From contig CAVTFR010000015.1 in assembly GCA_963734025.1 (NCBI GenBank), positions 186,001 to 250,000 on the forward strand: a DNA stretch of 64,000 bases, read 5' to 3'. Below are positions 15,749 to 24,198 of the stretch, in pieces (the stretch's first letter is position 1; the number at the start of each line of letters is the position of its first letter). The DNA comes from JACVRW01 sp963734025 (GTDB taxonomy: Bacteria; Actinomycetota; Thermoleophilia; Solirubrobacterales; Thermoleophilaceae). The notes beneath the pieces are model-generated. The model was not told the origin of the DNA, did not search any database, and saw only the letters and a list, made by a program, of their open reading frames with translations. The translations under genes and the position numbers were made by a program.

Positions 15749-16797
15749 ATGAGCTGGTCGACACGCTGCTGTACGAGGGCTACGCGCTCTACCCGTACAC
15801 GCCCGGGGCGACCAAGAACGCCACCCCGACTCCATTCGGGATCGTCTACCCGCCCTCATATGCGCGGACGCTCGAGAGCGCGTTCGACCATCTCGAGCTG
15901 CGCTGCGTCGTGGAGGGCCACGACCCCGAGATCGGCTGCGAGGTGCGTTTCCTCGCGCCCAGCGGCGAGCGCCACCGCGCAGAGCCCCAGCGCGCGGAGG
16001 GCACCGGCGACTTCCGCTTCGGCGAACTCGCCGTGAGCGTCCGCCTGACGCAGGACGAGCTCGGCGAGGGTCGCCGCGAGGTCGCACTGCGGGTGGAGAA
16101 CCGGACGGAGGCGCCCGACGGCCTCGATCGCGCCGGGGCGCTGCGGCTGTCGCTGATCTCCACGCATCCGCTGCTGACCGTGAAGGGCGGCCGCTTCCTC
16201 TCACAGCTCGACGCTCCCTGCGAGAGCGTCAACACCTGGCCCGTGCTCGCCTCAGCTCAGGACGACGTGATGCTCGGCGCCGCGATCGTGCTGCCCGACC
16301 ATCCCCAGATCGCCCCGGAGAGCCGCGGCAACCTCTTCGACAACACCGAGATCGAGGAGGCGCTCGTCCTGCACGTGCAGGCCCTGAGCGACGCCGAGCG
16401 CGCCGAGATCGAGCGTCAGGACCCCGCCGTGCGCGAGATGATCGAGCGGGCGGGCGCGGTCACGCAGGAGGAGCTGCTCAAGCTGCACGGACGGATGACG
16501 CTCGAGCCGCCGCAGCCCTCGGCCGCCGTACGTGATCCCACGCGCGGCCTGCCCGAGGTGGAGGTGGACGGGGTCGTGTTCCGGCGCGGCGGGCGCGTGA
16601 TCGTCAGGCCCGGCCTCGAGGCCGACCTGCAGGCGCGCATGCTCGAGGGGCGCACCGTGACCGTGGAGCGCATCTATCGCGACTACGACGGCAAGATCCA
16701 CCTGGGCGTGGCGCTAGACGAGCCGGGTCAGGAGATCCTGCGCGAGACTGGGCGCTTCCTGTGGTTCTTCCCGCCCGAGCTGGAGGTGATCGAGTGA
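15745..16797 (+). CDS. Hydrogenase-operon conserved protein of unknown function
   Basis: The 350-residue protein begins VNELVDTLLYEGYALYPYTPGATKNATPTPFGIVYPP. The middle is beta-rich (VSVRLTQDELGEGRREVALRVENRT), with ISTHPLLTVKGGRFLSQLDAP and NLFDNTEIEEALVLHVQALSDAERAEIE further on. The last 80 residues look like a small separate domain (VFRRGGRVIVRPG ... KIHLGVALDE). No cofactor motif or signal peptide is visible. Its four-base overlaps with both neighbours show it belongs to the hydrogenase unit. Confidence 0.75.
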   Translation: MNELVDTLLYEGYALYPYTPGATKNATPTPFGIVYPPSYARTLESAFDHLELRCVVEGHDPEIGCEVRFLAPSGERHRAEPQRAEGTGDFRFGELAVSVRLTQDELGEGRREVALRVENRTEAPDGLDRAGALRLSLISTHPLLTVKGGRFLSQLDAPCESVNTWPVLASAQDDVMLGAAIVLPDHPQIAPESRGNLFDNTEIEEALVLHVQALSDAERAEIERQDPAVREMIERAGAVTQEELLKLHGRMTLEPPQPSAAVRDPTRGLPEVEVDGVVFRRGGRVIVRPGLEADLQARMLEGRTVTVERIYRDYDGKIHLGVALDEPGQEILRETGRFLWFFPPELEVIE

Positions 16798-17294
16798 AGC
16801 AAATCCTCGTTGCCGGCGTCGGCAACGCCTGGTTGAAGGACGATGGCTTCGGAGGCGAGGTGGTCAGGCGCCTGGAGGCGCGCGGGCTCCCCGAAGAGGC
16901 CGCCGTCTTCGATTTCGCGACCGGGGGGCTCGACCTCGCCTACGAGCTGATGCGCGGCTACGACGCGCTGGTCCTCATCGACGTCAGCAGGCAAGGGGGC
17001 GAGCCCGGGACGCTGTACGTGATGGAGGCCCGCGAGGAGGACGTGGAGGCGGGCATCGAGGACGGCCAGCTGATCAACCCGCACGCGATGGATCCCCAGA
17101 CCGTCCTGCGCTTCGTCAAGACGCTGGGCGCCTGGCCCGGCAAGGTGGTCGTGATCGCCTGCGAGCCGGCGGAGGTCGAGGACATGGGCATCGGACTCAG
17201 CGAGCAGGTGGAGAAAGCCGTCGACGGCGCCGTCGGGCTCGTCGTCGAGACGATCGAGGAGCTGCGCACGGACGCCGCCTACACGGGTGGTTAG
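16794..17294 (+). CDS. Hydrogenase maturation endopeptidase (HyaD/HybD family)
   Basis: The 166-residue protein has the family fold, starting ILVAGVGNAWLKDDGFGGEVVRRL. The nickel-sensing ligands are likely D16 (or D17), D63 in LIDVS and H97 in NPHAMD, matching the Glu/Asp-Asp-His triad of HybD. It would remove the 19-residue tail of the large subunit once nickel is inserted. The GTG start overlaps the upstream stop, and hypA follows 3 bases after its own stop. Confidence 0.92.
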   Translation: MKQILVAGVGNAWLKDDGFGGEVVRRLEARGLPEEAAVFDFATGGLDLAYELMRGYDALVLIDVSRQGGEPGTLYVMEAREEDVEAGIEDGQLINPHAMDPQTVLRFVKTLGAWPGKVVVIACEPAEVEDMGIGLSEQVEKAVDGAVGLVVETIEELRTDAAYTGG

Positions 17295-17297
17295 GCC

Positions 17298-17657
17298 ATG
17301 CACGAGCTGTCGCTCTCCGGCGCGATCGTCAACACCGTGGTCAAGCACGCGGAGGGCCGGCGCGTGAGCGTGGTCAACCTGCGCGTGGGCGCGCTGCGCC
17401 AGGTCGTGCCGGACACGCTCGACTTCTACTTCGGGATCGTGGCGAAGGAGACGGTCTGCGAGGGCGCACGGCTCGAGCAGGAGCTGATCGCCGCGCGGCT
17501 TCGCTGCGCGAAATGCGAAACGGAGTGGGAGATCGAGCTGCCGGTCTTCATGTGCCCGTCCTGCGGGCCCGGGGGGACGGTCGAGGTCGCGAGCGGCGAC
17601 GAGTTCGAGGTTGAGTCGATCGAGGTCGAGGAGGCGGAATGCATCGCACCAAGGTGA
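17298..17657 (+). CDS. hypA: Nickel insertion protein HypA
   Basis: The 119-residue protein starts MHELSLSGAIVNTV, where His2 is the nickel ligand. The zinc site is two CxxC motifs, C70-C73 (RCAKC) and C86-C89 (MCPSC). It works with the GTPase HypB to load nickel into the large subunit. The C-terminus overlaps hypB by 19 bases. Confidence 0.95.
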   Translation: MHELSLSGAIVNTVVKHAEGRRVSVVNLRVGALRQVVPDTLDFYFGIVAKETVCEGARLEQELIAARLRCAKCETEWEIELPVFMCPSCGPGGTVEVASGDEFEVESIEVEEAECIAPR

Positions 17658-18319
17658 AGATCGTCGAGGAGGCGCTCGATGCCAACAACACGATCGCGCG
17701 GGCCAACCGCGACGACTTCGACCGCGCCGGCGTGAGGGTCGTCAACTTCATGAGCGCCCCCGGGGCGGGCAAGACCGCGCTGCTCGAGCGCGTGGTCACC
17801 GAGCTCCCGGACGTCCGCGTGGGCGTGCTGGAGGGCGACGTCCAGGGATCGATGGACGCCGACCGGCTCGCCTCGCTGCACGTGCCGGTGACCCAGCTCA
17901 ACACCGACCCGAGCTTCGGCGGCGAATGCCACCTGGACGCGAACATGGTGCGCTCGGCGCTCCCGGCGCTGCCGCTCGACGAGATCGACCTGCTCGTGAT
18001 CGAGAACGTGGGCAACCTCGTCTGCCCGGCCGAGTTCAAGGTGGGGGAGGATGCCCGGATCATGGTCTCGGCGGTCACCGAGGGGGAGGAGAAGCCGCTC
18101 AAGTACCCGCTCATGTTCCGCGCCTGCGAGCTCGTGCTCATCAACAAGATCGACCTGCTGCCGCACCTCGACTTCGACCTCGACAAGTACCTCTACAACC
18201 TCGAGTCGGTGCATCCGGGCGTGGAGCACATGCTCGTGAGCGCGAAGACGGGCGAGGGCATCGAGGAGTGGCGCGACTGGCTCACCCGGGTCGGCTCCGC
18301 CGCGCAGGTGGGCGTGTGA
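17639..18319 (+). CDS. hypB: Nickel insertion GTPase HypB
   Basis: The 226-residue SIMIBI-class GTPase has the P-loop APGAGKT (residues 40-46), switch residues EGDVQGSMDADR, the metal/dimer region GGECHLDANMV, NVGNLVCPAEF and the guanine-specificity motif NKIDLL. Unlike many HypB proteins it lacks an N-terminal His-rich nickel store and the CxxGCxC site, so it is a minimal form. The ATG at 17639 lies inside hypA, which implies coupled translation. Confidence 0.95.
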   Translation: MHRTKVKIVEEALDANNTIARANRDDFDRAGVRVVNFMSAPGAGKTALLERVVTELPDVRVGVLEGDVQGSMDADRLASLHVPVTQLNTDPSFGGECHLDANMVRSALPALPLDEIDLLVIENVGNLVCPAEFKVGEDARIMVSAVTEGEEKPLKYPLMFRACELVLINKIDLLPHLDFDLDKYLYNLESVHPGVEHMLVSAKTGEGIEEWRDWLTRVGSAAQVGV

Positions 18320-19497
18320 GCCAGGCGCTCGGCGCAGGCGTCCTCGAGCGCGCCCTCGCCGAGCGCACGCGCGCGAACAGCGATTTCTTCGAGGCCGAGG
18401 CGGAGCGCCTCGCCCGCCTCTGCCATCGGATGGCGGAGCGCTTCGCCCGCAGCGGGCGGCTGATCGCGCTCGGCGACTCGCCCGCGGCCCGCTCGGATGC
18501 CCGGCACGTGGCGGTCGAGTTCGTGCACCCGGTGATCGTCGGCAAGCGGGCGCTGCCTGCGCTCGCGCTGACGGCCGAGGGCGGGCCGCTGGTGGCACAG
18601 GTCGAGCTGGCCGCCGAGCCCGGCGACATGGCGATCGCCTTCGGCGACGTCGCCGAGGCGATCGGGCTTGCGCGCGAGGTCGGCTGCCTCACGATCGCCT
18701 TTACCCGCGCCGGCGCCGAGTGGGAGTTCGAGCCCCCCTCGCGCGACGCGTCGATCCGCCAGGAGCTCGCCGAGACGCTCTACCACGTGCTCTGGGAGCT
18801 CGTGCACGTGTTCTTCGACCACCGCGGGCTGCTCGAGGGGCGCGAGGCGCGCCAGGTGCACGATCCGGGAGCCTCGAGCTTCCTATACCCGTTCCTGGGG
18901 GAGCAGGAGACGGACCTCGAGGCCGTGGTCGAGGACGTGCGGCGCTCGGTGCTGGCGAAGGCGCGCGACGTCGGCGAGCTGCGGGCGCAGACGCTCGGCG
19001 ACAACAGCGCCGAGCTCCAGGCCGCGGCGGAGCGGCTGCGCGCGGATCTCGATGCCGGCGGGCGCCTCCTTGCCCTCGGTAACGGCGGCTCGGCGACCGA
19101 CGCGATGGACGTGGTGGCCGATTTCCGCTCGCCGCCCGACCCACGCTGGGCGCCGCGTCGCGCGATCGACCTGACCGAGGACACGGCGATTCTTACCGCG
19201 ATCGCCAACGACATCGGGACAGAGGCGGTGTTCTCCCGCCAAGTGATCGCGCACGGGCGGCCGGGCGACACCGTGCTCGCGATCTCGACGAGCGGCAACT
19301 CCGCCAACGTGATCGCGGCGCTCCAGGAGGCGCGCGGCCGCAGGCTGCACACGATCGCGATGGTCGGCTATGACGGCGGCCGGGTGGCGGCGGAGCAGCT
19401 CGCTGACCACGTGATCGTCACGCGCTCGGAGCACATACCGCGCATCCAGGAGGCGCAGGCGAGCGCGTATCACGTGCTGCGGGAGCTGGTCGGGTGA
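18316..19497 (+). CDS. Tandem-SIS-domain protein in the hydrogenase operon (GmhA-like)
   Basis: The 393-residue protein contains two sugar-isomerase (SIS) domains. The first (about 1-190) looks degenerate: RLIALGDSPAARSDARHVAVEFVHPVIV. The second (about 200-393) is close to phosphoheptose isomerase: GRLLALGNGGSATDAMDVVADF and AISTSGNSANVIAALQEARG. GmhA-type enzymes convert sedoheptulose 7-phosphate, but nothing else here makes heptose. Its place between hypB and hypF, with GTGA overlaps on both sides, ties it to hydrogenase maturation. The substrate is unknown. Confidence 0.8.
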   Translation: MSQALGAGVLERALAERTRANSDFFEAEAERLARLCHRMAERFARSGRLIALGDSPAARSDARHVAVEFVHPVIVGKRALPALALTAEGGPLVAQVELAAEPGDMAIAFGDVAEAIGLAREVGCLTIAFTRAGAEWEFEPPSRDASIRQELAETLYHVLWELVHVFFDHRGLLEGREARQVHDPGASSFLYPFLGEQETDLEAVVEDVRRSVLAKARDVGELRAQTLGDNSAELQAAAERLRADLDAGGRLLALGNGGSATDAMDVVADFRSPPDPRWAPRRAIDLTEDTAILTAIANDIGTEAVFSRQVIAHGRPGDTVLAISTSGNSANVIAALQEARGRRLHTIAMVGYDGGRVAAEQLADHVIVTRSEHIPRIQEAQASAYHVLRELVG

Positions 19498-21767
19498 GCC
19501 GCGTCCGCGCGCGCGTCGAGGGAACGGTCCAGGGGGTCGGCTTCCGCCCGCACGTCTACCGGCTGGCCGGCGAGCTCGGCGTGGCCGGTCATGTCCTCAA
19601 CGACTCGCGCGGGGTGGTCGTCGAGGTCGAGGCGGCACAGGAGACGGTGGACCGTTTCCTCGCGCGGCTCGTGGCCGAGGCGCCGCCGCTGGCGCACGTC
19701 GAGCGGGTGGTGGCGGAGCCGCTCTCAGAGACCGGGGAGGTGGGCTTCGCGATCCGGGAGAGCCCGCGTGGCGGCGAGCCGCGCGCGGCCGTCACGCCTG
19801 ACAGCGCCACCTGCGCGGACTGCGTGGCCGAGCTCTTCGACCCGGCCGACCGGCGCTTTCGCTACCCGTTCATCAACTGCACGAACTGCGGGCCTCGCTT
19901 CACGATCGTGCGCGACATCCCGTACGACCGGCCGAACACGACGATGGCCGGCTTCACGATGTGCCCGGCCTGCCGGGGTGAGTACGACGACCCGGCCGAC
20001 CGGCGCTTCCATGCCCAGCCGAACGCATGCCCGGTATGCGGGCCATCGCTGCGCCTGCTGCCTGCGGGGGCCGACCCGCTCGCCGGCGCCGGCCAGGCGC
20101 TGCTCGAGGGCTCGATCGTCGCCGTCAAGGGGCTGGGCGGCTTCCATCTCGCCTGCCTCGCCGGCGATGAGCGGGCGGTCGCGCGGCTGCGCGCTCGCAA
20201 GCACCGTGAGGACAAGCCGTTCGCGCTCATGGCGCGCGACCTGGCCTCCGCACGCCGGCTCGTCGAGCTCGATGACAGCGCCGCGGAGCTGCTCCTCTCG
20301 CGCGAGCGCCCAATCCTTCTGGCCCCGCGCCTGGCGGGCGCCGCGGTAGCGCGGTCCGTGGCGCCCTCCTCGCGTGAGCTCGGCGTGATGCTGCCCTACT
20401 CGCCGCTCCACCATCTGCTGCTGGCCGACGCCGGCGAGCCGCTCGTGATGACGAGCGGGAACGTCTCCGACGAGCCGATCGCCTTCCGGGACGAGGACGC
20501 GCGGGAGCGCCTGTCCGGCATCGCAGACGTCTTCCTGATGCACGACCGGCCGATCGAGACGCGCACGGACGACTCCGTCGTCCGGGTGGCGGCGGGCCGT
20601 CCGCAGCGCTTGCGCCGGTCGCGCGGCTATGTGCCGGGCGCGCTCCCGCTGCCGGTGGAGGCGGCGGAGCCGCTGCTGGCGTGCGGGGCGGAGCTCAAGA
20701 ACACCTTCGCCGTCGCGAAGGGCGGACGCGCTTGGGTCGGCCACCACATCGGCGATCTGAAGAACTACGAGACGCTCGGCTCCTATACGGAGGGCATCGC
20801 TCACTTCAAGCGGCTGTTCGCCGTCGAGCCGGCCGTGGTCGCCCACGACCTCCATCCCGAGTACCTGTCGACCAAGTACGCGATCGAGCTCGACGGAGTC
20901 CGCCTCGCCGGGGTCCAGCACCATCACGCGCACCTTGCGGCCTGCCTGGCGGAGCACGGGGAGACGGGCCCGGCCCTCGGAGCCATCTACGACGGCACGG
21001 GCTACGGCGCCGACAGGACGGTCTGGGGCGGCGAGCTCCTGCTGGGCGACCTGATCGGGGCGGAGCGGGTCGGTCTGCTCTCGCCGGTGCGGCTGCCGGG
21101 CGGCGACGCGGCGGTCAGGCAGCCATGGCGGATGGCGTGCGCCTGGCTCAGTGAGGCGCTCGGCGAGGCCCCGGAGCTGCCGCCGGGCCTCGAAGGGCTG
21201 GTCGAGCCTGCGGCCTGGGAGCAGGTCTGCGAGCTCGCGCGCACCGGGGTTGCCTCGCCGCTGACGACGAGCATGGGCAGGCTCTTCGATGCCGTCGCCG
21301 CCCTCTGCGGGGTGCGCGCGGAGGTCAACTACGAGGGACAGGCGGCGATCGAGCTCGAGGCCTGCTGCGATCCGGCTGAGCGGGACGCCTACACGCTGGA
21401 CATCCTCGACGACGGCTCCGGGCCACTCGTCATGGACGCGCGCCCGGCCGTGCTGGAAGCGGCCACGGAGCTGGCCTCGGGCGCCGCGGTGCCAACCGTG
21501 GCAGCCCGCTTCCACAACTCCGTCGCGCGCGCCACGGCGGCCGCGTGCGCGCTGATCGCGTCGCGCGATGGGACCGGCACGGTGGTGCTGTCCGGCGGCG
21601 TCTTCCAGAACCGCCGGCTGCTCGAGTGCACGAGCGACCTGCTCGAGGACGCCGGCCTGCGCGTGCTGGTTCCCGAGCTCCTGCCGCCGAACGACGGCGG
21701 CATCGCCTACGGCCAGCTCGCCGTGGCGGCCGCGCGGCTCGCGGCGGAGGAGGGACGCGGTGCCTGA
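19494..21767 (+). CDS. hypF: Carbamoyltransferase HypF
   Basis: The 757-residue protein has all four HypF modules in order: acylphosphatase (RVEGTVQGVGFRPHVYRLA), two zinc fingers (CADCVAELFD...CTNCGPRFT and CPACRGEYDDPADRRFHAQPNACPVCGP), the YrdC-like nucleotide domain (KGLGGFHLACLAGDERAVARLRARKHRE), and the Kae1-like domain (HDLHPEYLSTKYA, HHHAHLAACLAEHG). It turns carbamoyl phosphate into a carbamoyl adenylate and transfers it to HypE. The start overlaps the SIS gene stop. Confidence 0.96.
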   Translation: MSRVRARVEGTVQGVGFRPHVYRLAGELGVAGHVLNDSRGVVVEVEAAQETVDRFLARLVAEAPPLAHVERVVAEPLSETGEVGFAIRESPRGGEPRAAVTPDSATCADCVAELFDPADRRFRYPFINCTNCGPRFTIVRDIPYDRPNTTMAGFTMCPACRGEYDDPADRRFHAQPNACPVCGPSLRLLPAGADPLAGAGQALLEGSIVAVKGLGGFHLACLAGDERAVARLRARKHREDKPFALMARDLASARRLVELDDSAAELLLSRERPILLAPRLAGAAVARSVAPSSRELGVMLPYSPLHHLLLADAGEPLVMTSGNVSDEPIAFRDEDARERLSGIADVFLMHDRPIETRTDDSVVRVAAGRPQRLRRSRGYVPGALPLPVEAAEPLLACGAELKNTFAVAKGGRAWVGHHIGDLKNYETLGSYTEGIAHFKRLFAVEPAVVAHDLHPEYLSTKYAIELDGVRLAGVQHHHAHLAACLAEHGETGPALGAIYDGTGYGADRTVWGGELLLGDLIGAERVGLLSPVRLPGGDAAVRQPWRMACAWLSEALGEAPELPPGLEGLVEPAAWEQVCELARTGVASPLTTSMGRLFDAVAALCGVRAEVNYEGQAAIELEACCDPAERDAYTLDILDDGSGPLVMDARPAVLEAATELASGAAVPTVAARFHNSVARATAAACALIASRDGTGTVVLSGGVFQNRRLLECTSDLLEDAGLRVLVPELLPPNDGGIAYGQLAVAAARLAAEEGRGA

Positions 21768-22050
21768 CCCGGCAGCGATCCTCGCCGAGCGCGTCTTCGC
21801 CGGAGGGCGCTCGAAGCCGTTTTCCGAGCTCACCCGCGTGGAGGTCGAGGAGCGCGCCGACGAGCTGCGCAGCACGGTCGGATGGGGACCGACCGCCCGC
21901 GTGGCCTCCGTCGCGACGGCGTGGCGCGAGCTCGCCCGGCTGATGACCGAGCAGGGCGCGGACACCGTGGGCGAGCTGGACCCCGGCGAGGTCGCCGCGC
22001 GCGCCGAGAAGCTCTGGATCGTGCCGCCCGGCGGCAGCCTGCTGCGCTAG
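21760..22050 (+). CDS. Small conserved protein closing the hydrogenase operon
   Basis: The 96-residue helical protein (VPDPAAILAERVFAGGRSKPFSELTRVEVEERADELRS) begins at a GTG inside the end of hypF, 8 bases before the hypF stop and after a GGAGGAGGGA ribosome binding site. It has no cysteine and no membrane helix. I do not recognise the family; the position suggests a hydrogenase-related role. It ends 12 bases before the convergent SDR gene, with no clear terminator between them. Confidence 0.7.
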   Translation: MPDPAAILAERVFAGGRSKPFSELTRVEVEERADELRSTVGWGPTARVASVATAWRELARLMTEQGADTVGELDPGEVAARAEKLWIVPPGGSLLR

Positions 22051-22062
22051 CCGCCGCCCCGC

Positions 22063-22755
22063 TCAGCTCGCCTGGTGGATAGGCCTGACGAGGATCTCGT
22101 TCACGTCGACGTGCGGCGGCTGGGTGAGTGCGAACATGACGGCGCGCGCGATGTCATCGGGCTCGAGCGCGTTCGAGACCCTGTTATCGAAGAAGGGCGT
22201 GTCGACCATGCCCGGCTCGATCAGCGTGACCTTGATGTCGGTCTCGGCGACCTCGGCCCGCAGCGCTTCGCCCATCGCCGTGACCGCGTGCTTCGTGGCC
22301 GAGTAGAGCGAGCCCGGCAGCGCGCGGCGGCCCGCGATCGAGCTCGTCAGCAGCAGGTGGCCCCGGTTCTCCCTGCGGAAGTGTCCGAGCGAGGCCCGGA
22401 TCGAGAGCGCTGCGCCCAACACGTTCGTGTCGATCATCGACCTCCAGTGCTCGACCGATTCCTCGAGGAAGCCGCGCTTGGCGCCGAAGCCGGCGTTCGC
22501 GAAGTAGGCGTCCATGCGGCCGAACTCCTCGAGCGTGCGGGCGACGAGCGCCTGCTGGTCGTCCCAGCTCGTGACGTCGCAGCGGATGGCGAGCGCCTTC
22601 TCGGCGCCGCCGAGCTCGTCGCGCAGCGCCTCGAGCTTCTCCTCGGAGCGCGCAGCGAGCGTCACTCGGTAGCCGAACTCCACCGCACGCCTGGCGGTGG
22701 CGGCGCCGATGCCCGTGCTGGCGCCCGTGATGACGAGTATCGGGTCTTCAGACAT
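22063..22755 (-). CDS. Short-chain dehydrogenase/reductase
   Basis: The 230-residue classical SDR has the nucleotide-binding GASTGIG (residues 11-17), FANAG for the NAG motif, catalytic S138/S139 and YSATK (Y151, K155). R36 after the second strand (AARS) suggests NADP(H). The substrate is unknown; it resembles YdfG/serine-type oxidoreductases. It diverges from the CrtC-like gene with a 24-bp gap. Confidence 0.9.
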   Translation of the reverse strand: MSEDPILVITGASTGIGAATARRAVEFGYRVTLAARSEEKLEALRDELGGAEKALAIRCDVTSWDDQQALVARTLEEFGRMDAYFANAGFGAKRGFLEESVEHWRSMIDTNVLGAALSIRASLGHFRRENRGHLLLTSSIAGRRALPGSLYSATKHAVTAMGEALRAEVAETDIKVTLIEPGMVDTPFFDNRVSNALEPDDIARAVMFALTQPPHVDVNEILVRPIHQAS

Positions 22756-22765
22756 GGGGCGGTTC

Positions 22766-22771
22766 TAGCAT
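22766..22771 (+). promoter_or_regulatory. -10 hexamer TAGCAT before the CrtC-like gene
   Basis: TAGCAT ends 8 bases before the GTG at 22780 and no Shine-Dalgarno sequence follows it. This fits the leaderless pattern, with slightly longer spacing. Confidence 0.4.
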
Positions 22772-22779
22772 GCCGGTCC

Positions 22780-23748
22780 GTGACGGCGGTCGACCCCATC
22801 GATGCGCGCTTCGCCCAGCTGTCGGCCAAGGCGGGGCACTACGAGAGCTTCTACCTGAAGCTCTGCCACCCCTCGGAGCCGCTCGGGGCCTGGATCCGCT
22901 ACACGGTCCACAAGCGTCCCGGCGCGCCGGCGACCGGCTCGCTCTGGTTCACCCTCTTCGAGCCCCATGGGCCGCGCGCGGCGAAGCTGACCGTCGCGGC
23001 GCCGCGCTCGCAGGGCGACGACTGGATCAGCGTGGGGGAGGCACGGCTCGGTGCCGGCGAGGCCGCCGGCTCGATCGCCGGCGAGGTCGATTGGGAGATT
23101 CGCTTCGACGGCGGGGAGGAACCACTCCTCCACCTGCCACGTGAGTGGATGTACGGCGCACGGCTGCCGCGCACGAAGGTCCTCTCGCCGCTGCCGGCCG
23201 CGCGCCTCGACGGCCGCCTCTCGGTCGATGGCCGCGAGATCCCCGTGGAGGGCTGGCGCGGCATGGTCGGGCACAACTGGGGCGCGCAGCACGCCGAGCG
23301 CTGGATCTGGCTGCACGGGATCACGGAGGACGGCGACTGGCTCGACGCCGCGCTCGGCCGGGTCAAGATCGGGCCGCTCACGACTCCGTGGATCGCGAAC
23401 GGCGCCCTGAGCCTCGCCGGCGAGCGTCACCGGCTCGGTGGGCCCGGCCGCCGCCTCGAAGTCGACGAGTCGCCGGACAGCTGCACCTTCCAGCTTTCCG
23501 GGAAGGGCCTGCGCGTGCGCGGCTCGGTGTCGGCGCCGCGCGAGCGCTTCGTCGGCTGGCTCTACGCCGACCCGGACGGCGGCCGGCACAACGCCGTCAA
23601 CTGCTCGATCGCGGACATGCGCCTCGTGGTCGAGCGGCCCGGCGACGGCCGCCGCTGGGAGCTGACCGTCCCGGGTGGCGCGGCCTACGAGCTCGGGATG
23701 CGCGAGCGCGACCACGGCATGCGAATCCAGCCCTACCCGGACGGGTGA
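22780..23748 (+). CDS. CrtC/AttH-like (lipocalin-fold) hydratase-family protein
   Basis: The 322-residue protein is beta-rich and has the motif GWRGMVGHNWGAQHAERWIWLHG, typical of the hydroxyneurosporene synthase (CrtC)/AttH/tocopherol-cyclase-like superfamily. Other family-like stretches are SLWFTLFEPHGPRAAKLTV and the C-terminal YELGMRERDHGMRIQPYPDG. No carotenoid genes lie nearby, so the substrate is open. The GTG at 22780 is chosen because it begins just before the conserved DARFAQLSAKAGHYESFYLKL region. It overlaps the next gene by GTGA. Confidence 0.7.
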   Translation: MTAVDPIDARFAQLSAKAGHYESFYLKLCHPSEPLGAWIRYTVHKRPGAPATGSLWFTLFEPHGPRAAKLTVAAPRSQGDDWISVGEARLGAGEAAGSIAGEVDWEIRFDGGEEPLLHLPREWMYGARLPRTKVLSPLPAARLDGRLSVDGREIPVEGWRGMVGHNWGAQHAERWIWLHGITEDGDWLDAALGRVKIGPLTTPWIANGALSLAGERHRLGGPGRRLEVDESPDSCTFQLSGKGLRVRGSVSAPRERFVGWLYADPDGGRHNAVNCSIADMRLVVERPGDGRRWELTVPGGAAYELGMRERDHGMRIQPYPDG

Positions 23749-24194
23749 GGGCGGTCGCCGAGATCGTCGTCGACAGTCCGCTCGAGGTGGTCTGGCGCTG
23801 GGCGGCCGACCCGCGAAACTGGGAGAACTGGCTCGACGGCGTGCACGACGTGCGGGTCGAGGGCAGGCTCGTCGAGGGAGGCCGGATCTCGAGCCGCTAC
23901 GAGTACGGCGGCGGGGTGCAGGACTTCGAGTACGAGATCGTCGTCCGCGACCCGCCGCGGCGCCAGCTGGTGCGCTCGCTCGAGGGCCCCTTCCCGTTCG
24001 AGTCCGACCTCGAGCTGAGCGAGCACGCGCGCGGGACGCGCGTCCGTCAGGCGTTCGACGCGGGACCGGACAGCCGCTTTACCGCCTTCCTGTTCGCGAT
24101 CGCCGGCCCGCTGCTGCGGCGCGCGCTGCGTCGCCGGATGCAGGCTCAGCTGCGGCGGCTGAAGGAGGCGATCGAGCTGACGGGCGTGCGCTGA
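23745..24194 (+). CDS. SRPBCC-superfamily (polyketide cyclase-like) protein
   Basis: The 149-residue protein has the START/SRPBCC pattern: VDSPLEVVWRWAADPRNWENWLDGVHDVRV at the N-terminus and a long C-terminal helix LRRRMQAQLRRLKEAIE. Such proteins bind hydrophobic ligands. The GTG start overlaps the stop of the CrtC-like gene, so the two may act on the same lipid-like compound. It converges with pdxH across a 4-base gap. Confidence 0.82.
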   Translation: MRAVAEIVVDSPLEVVWRWAADPRNWENWLDGVHDVRVEGRLVEGGRISSRYEYGGGVQDFEYEIVVRDPPRRQLVRSLEGPFPFESDLELSEHARGTRVRQAFDAGPDSRFTAFLFAIAGPLLRRALRRRMQAQLRRLKEAIELTGVR

Positions 24195-24198
24195 GCCC

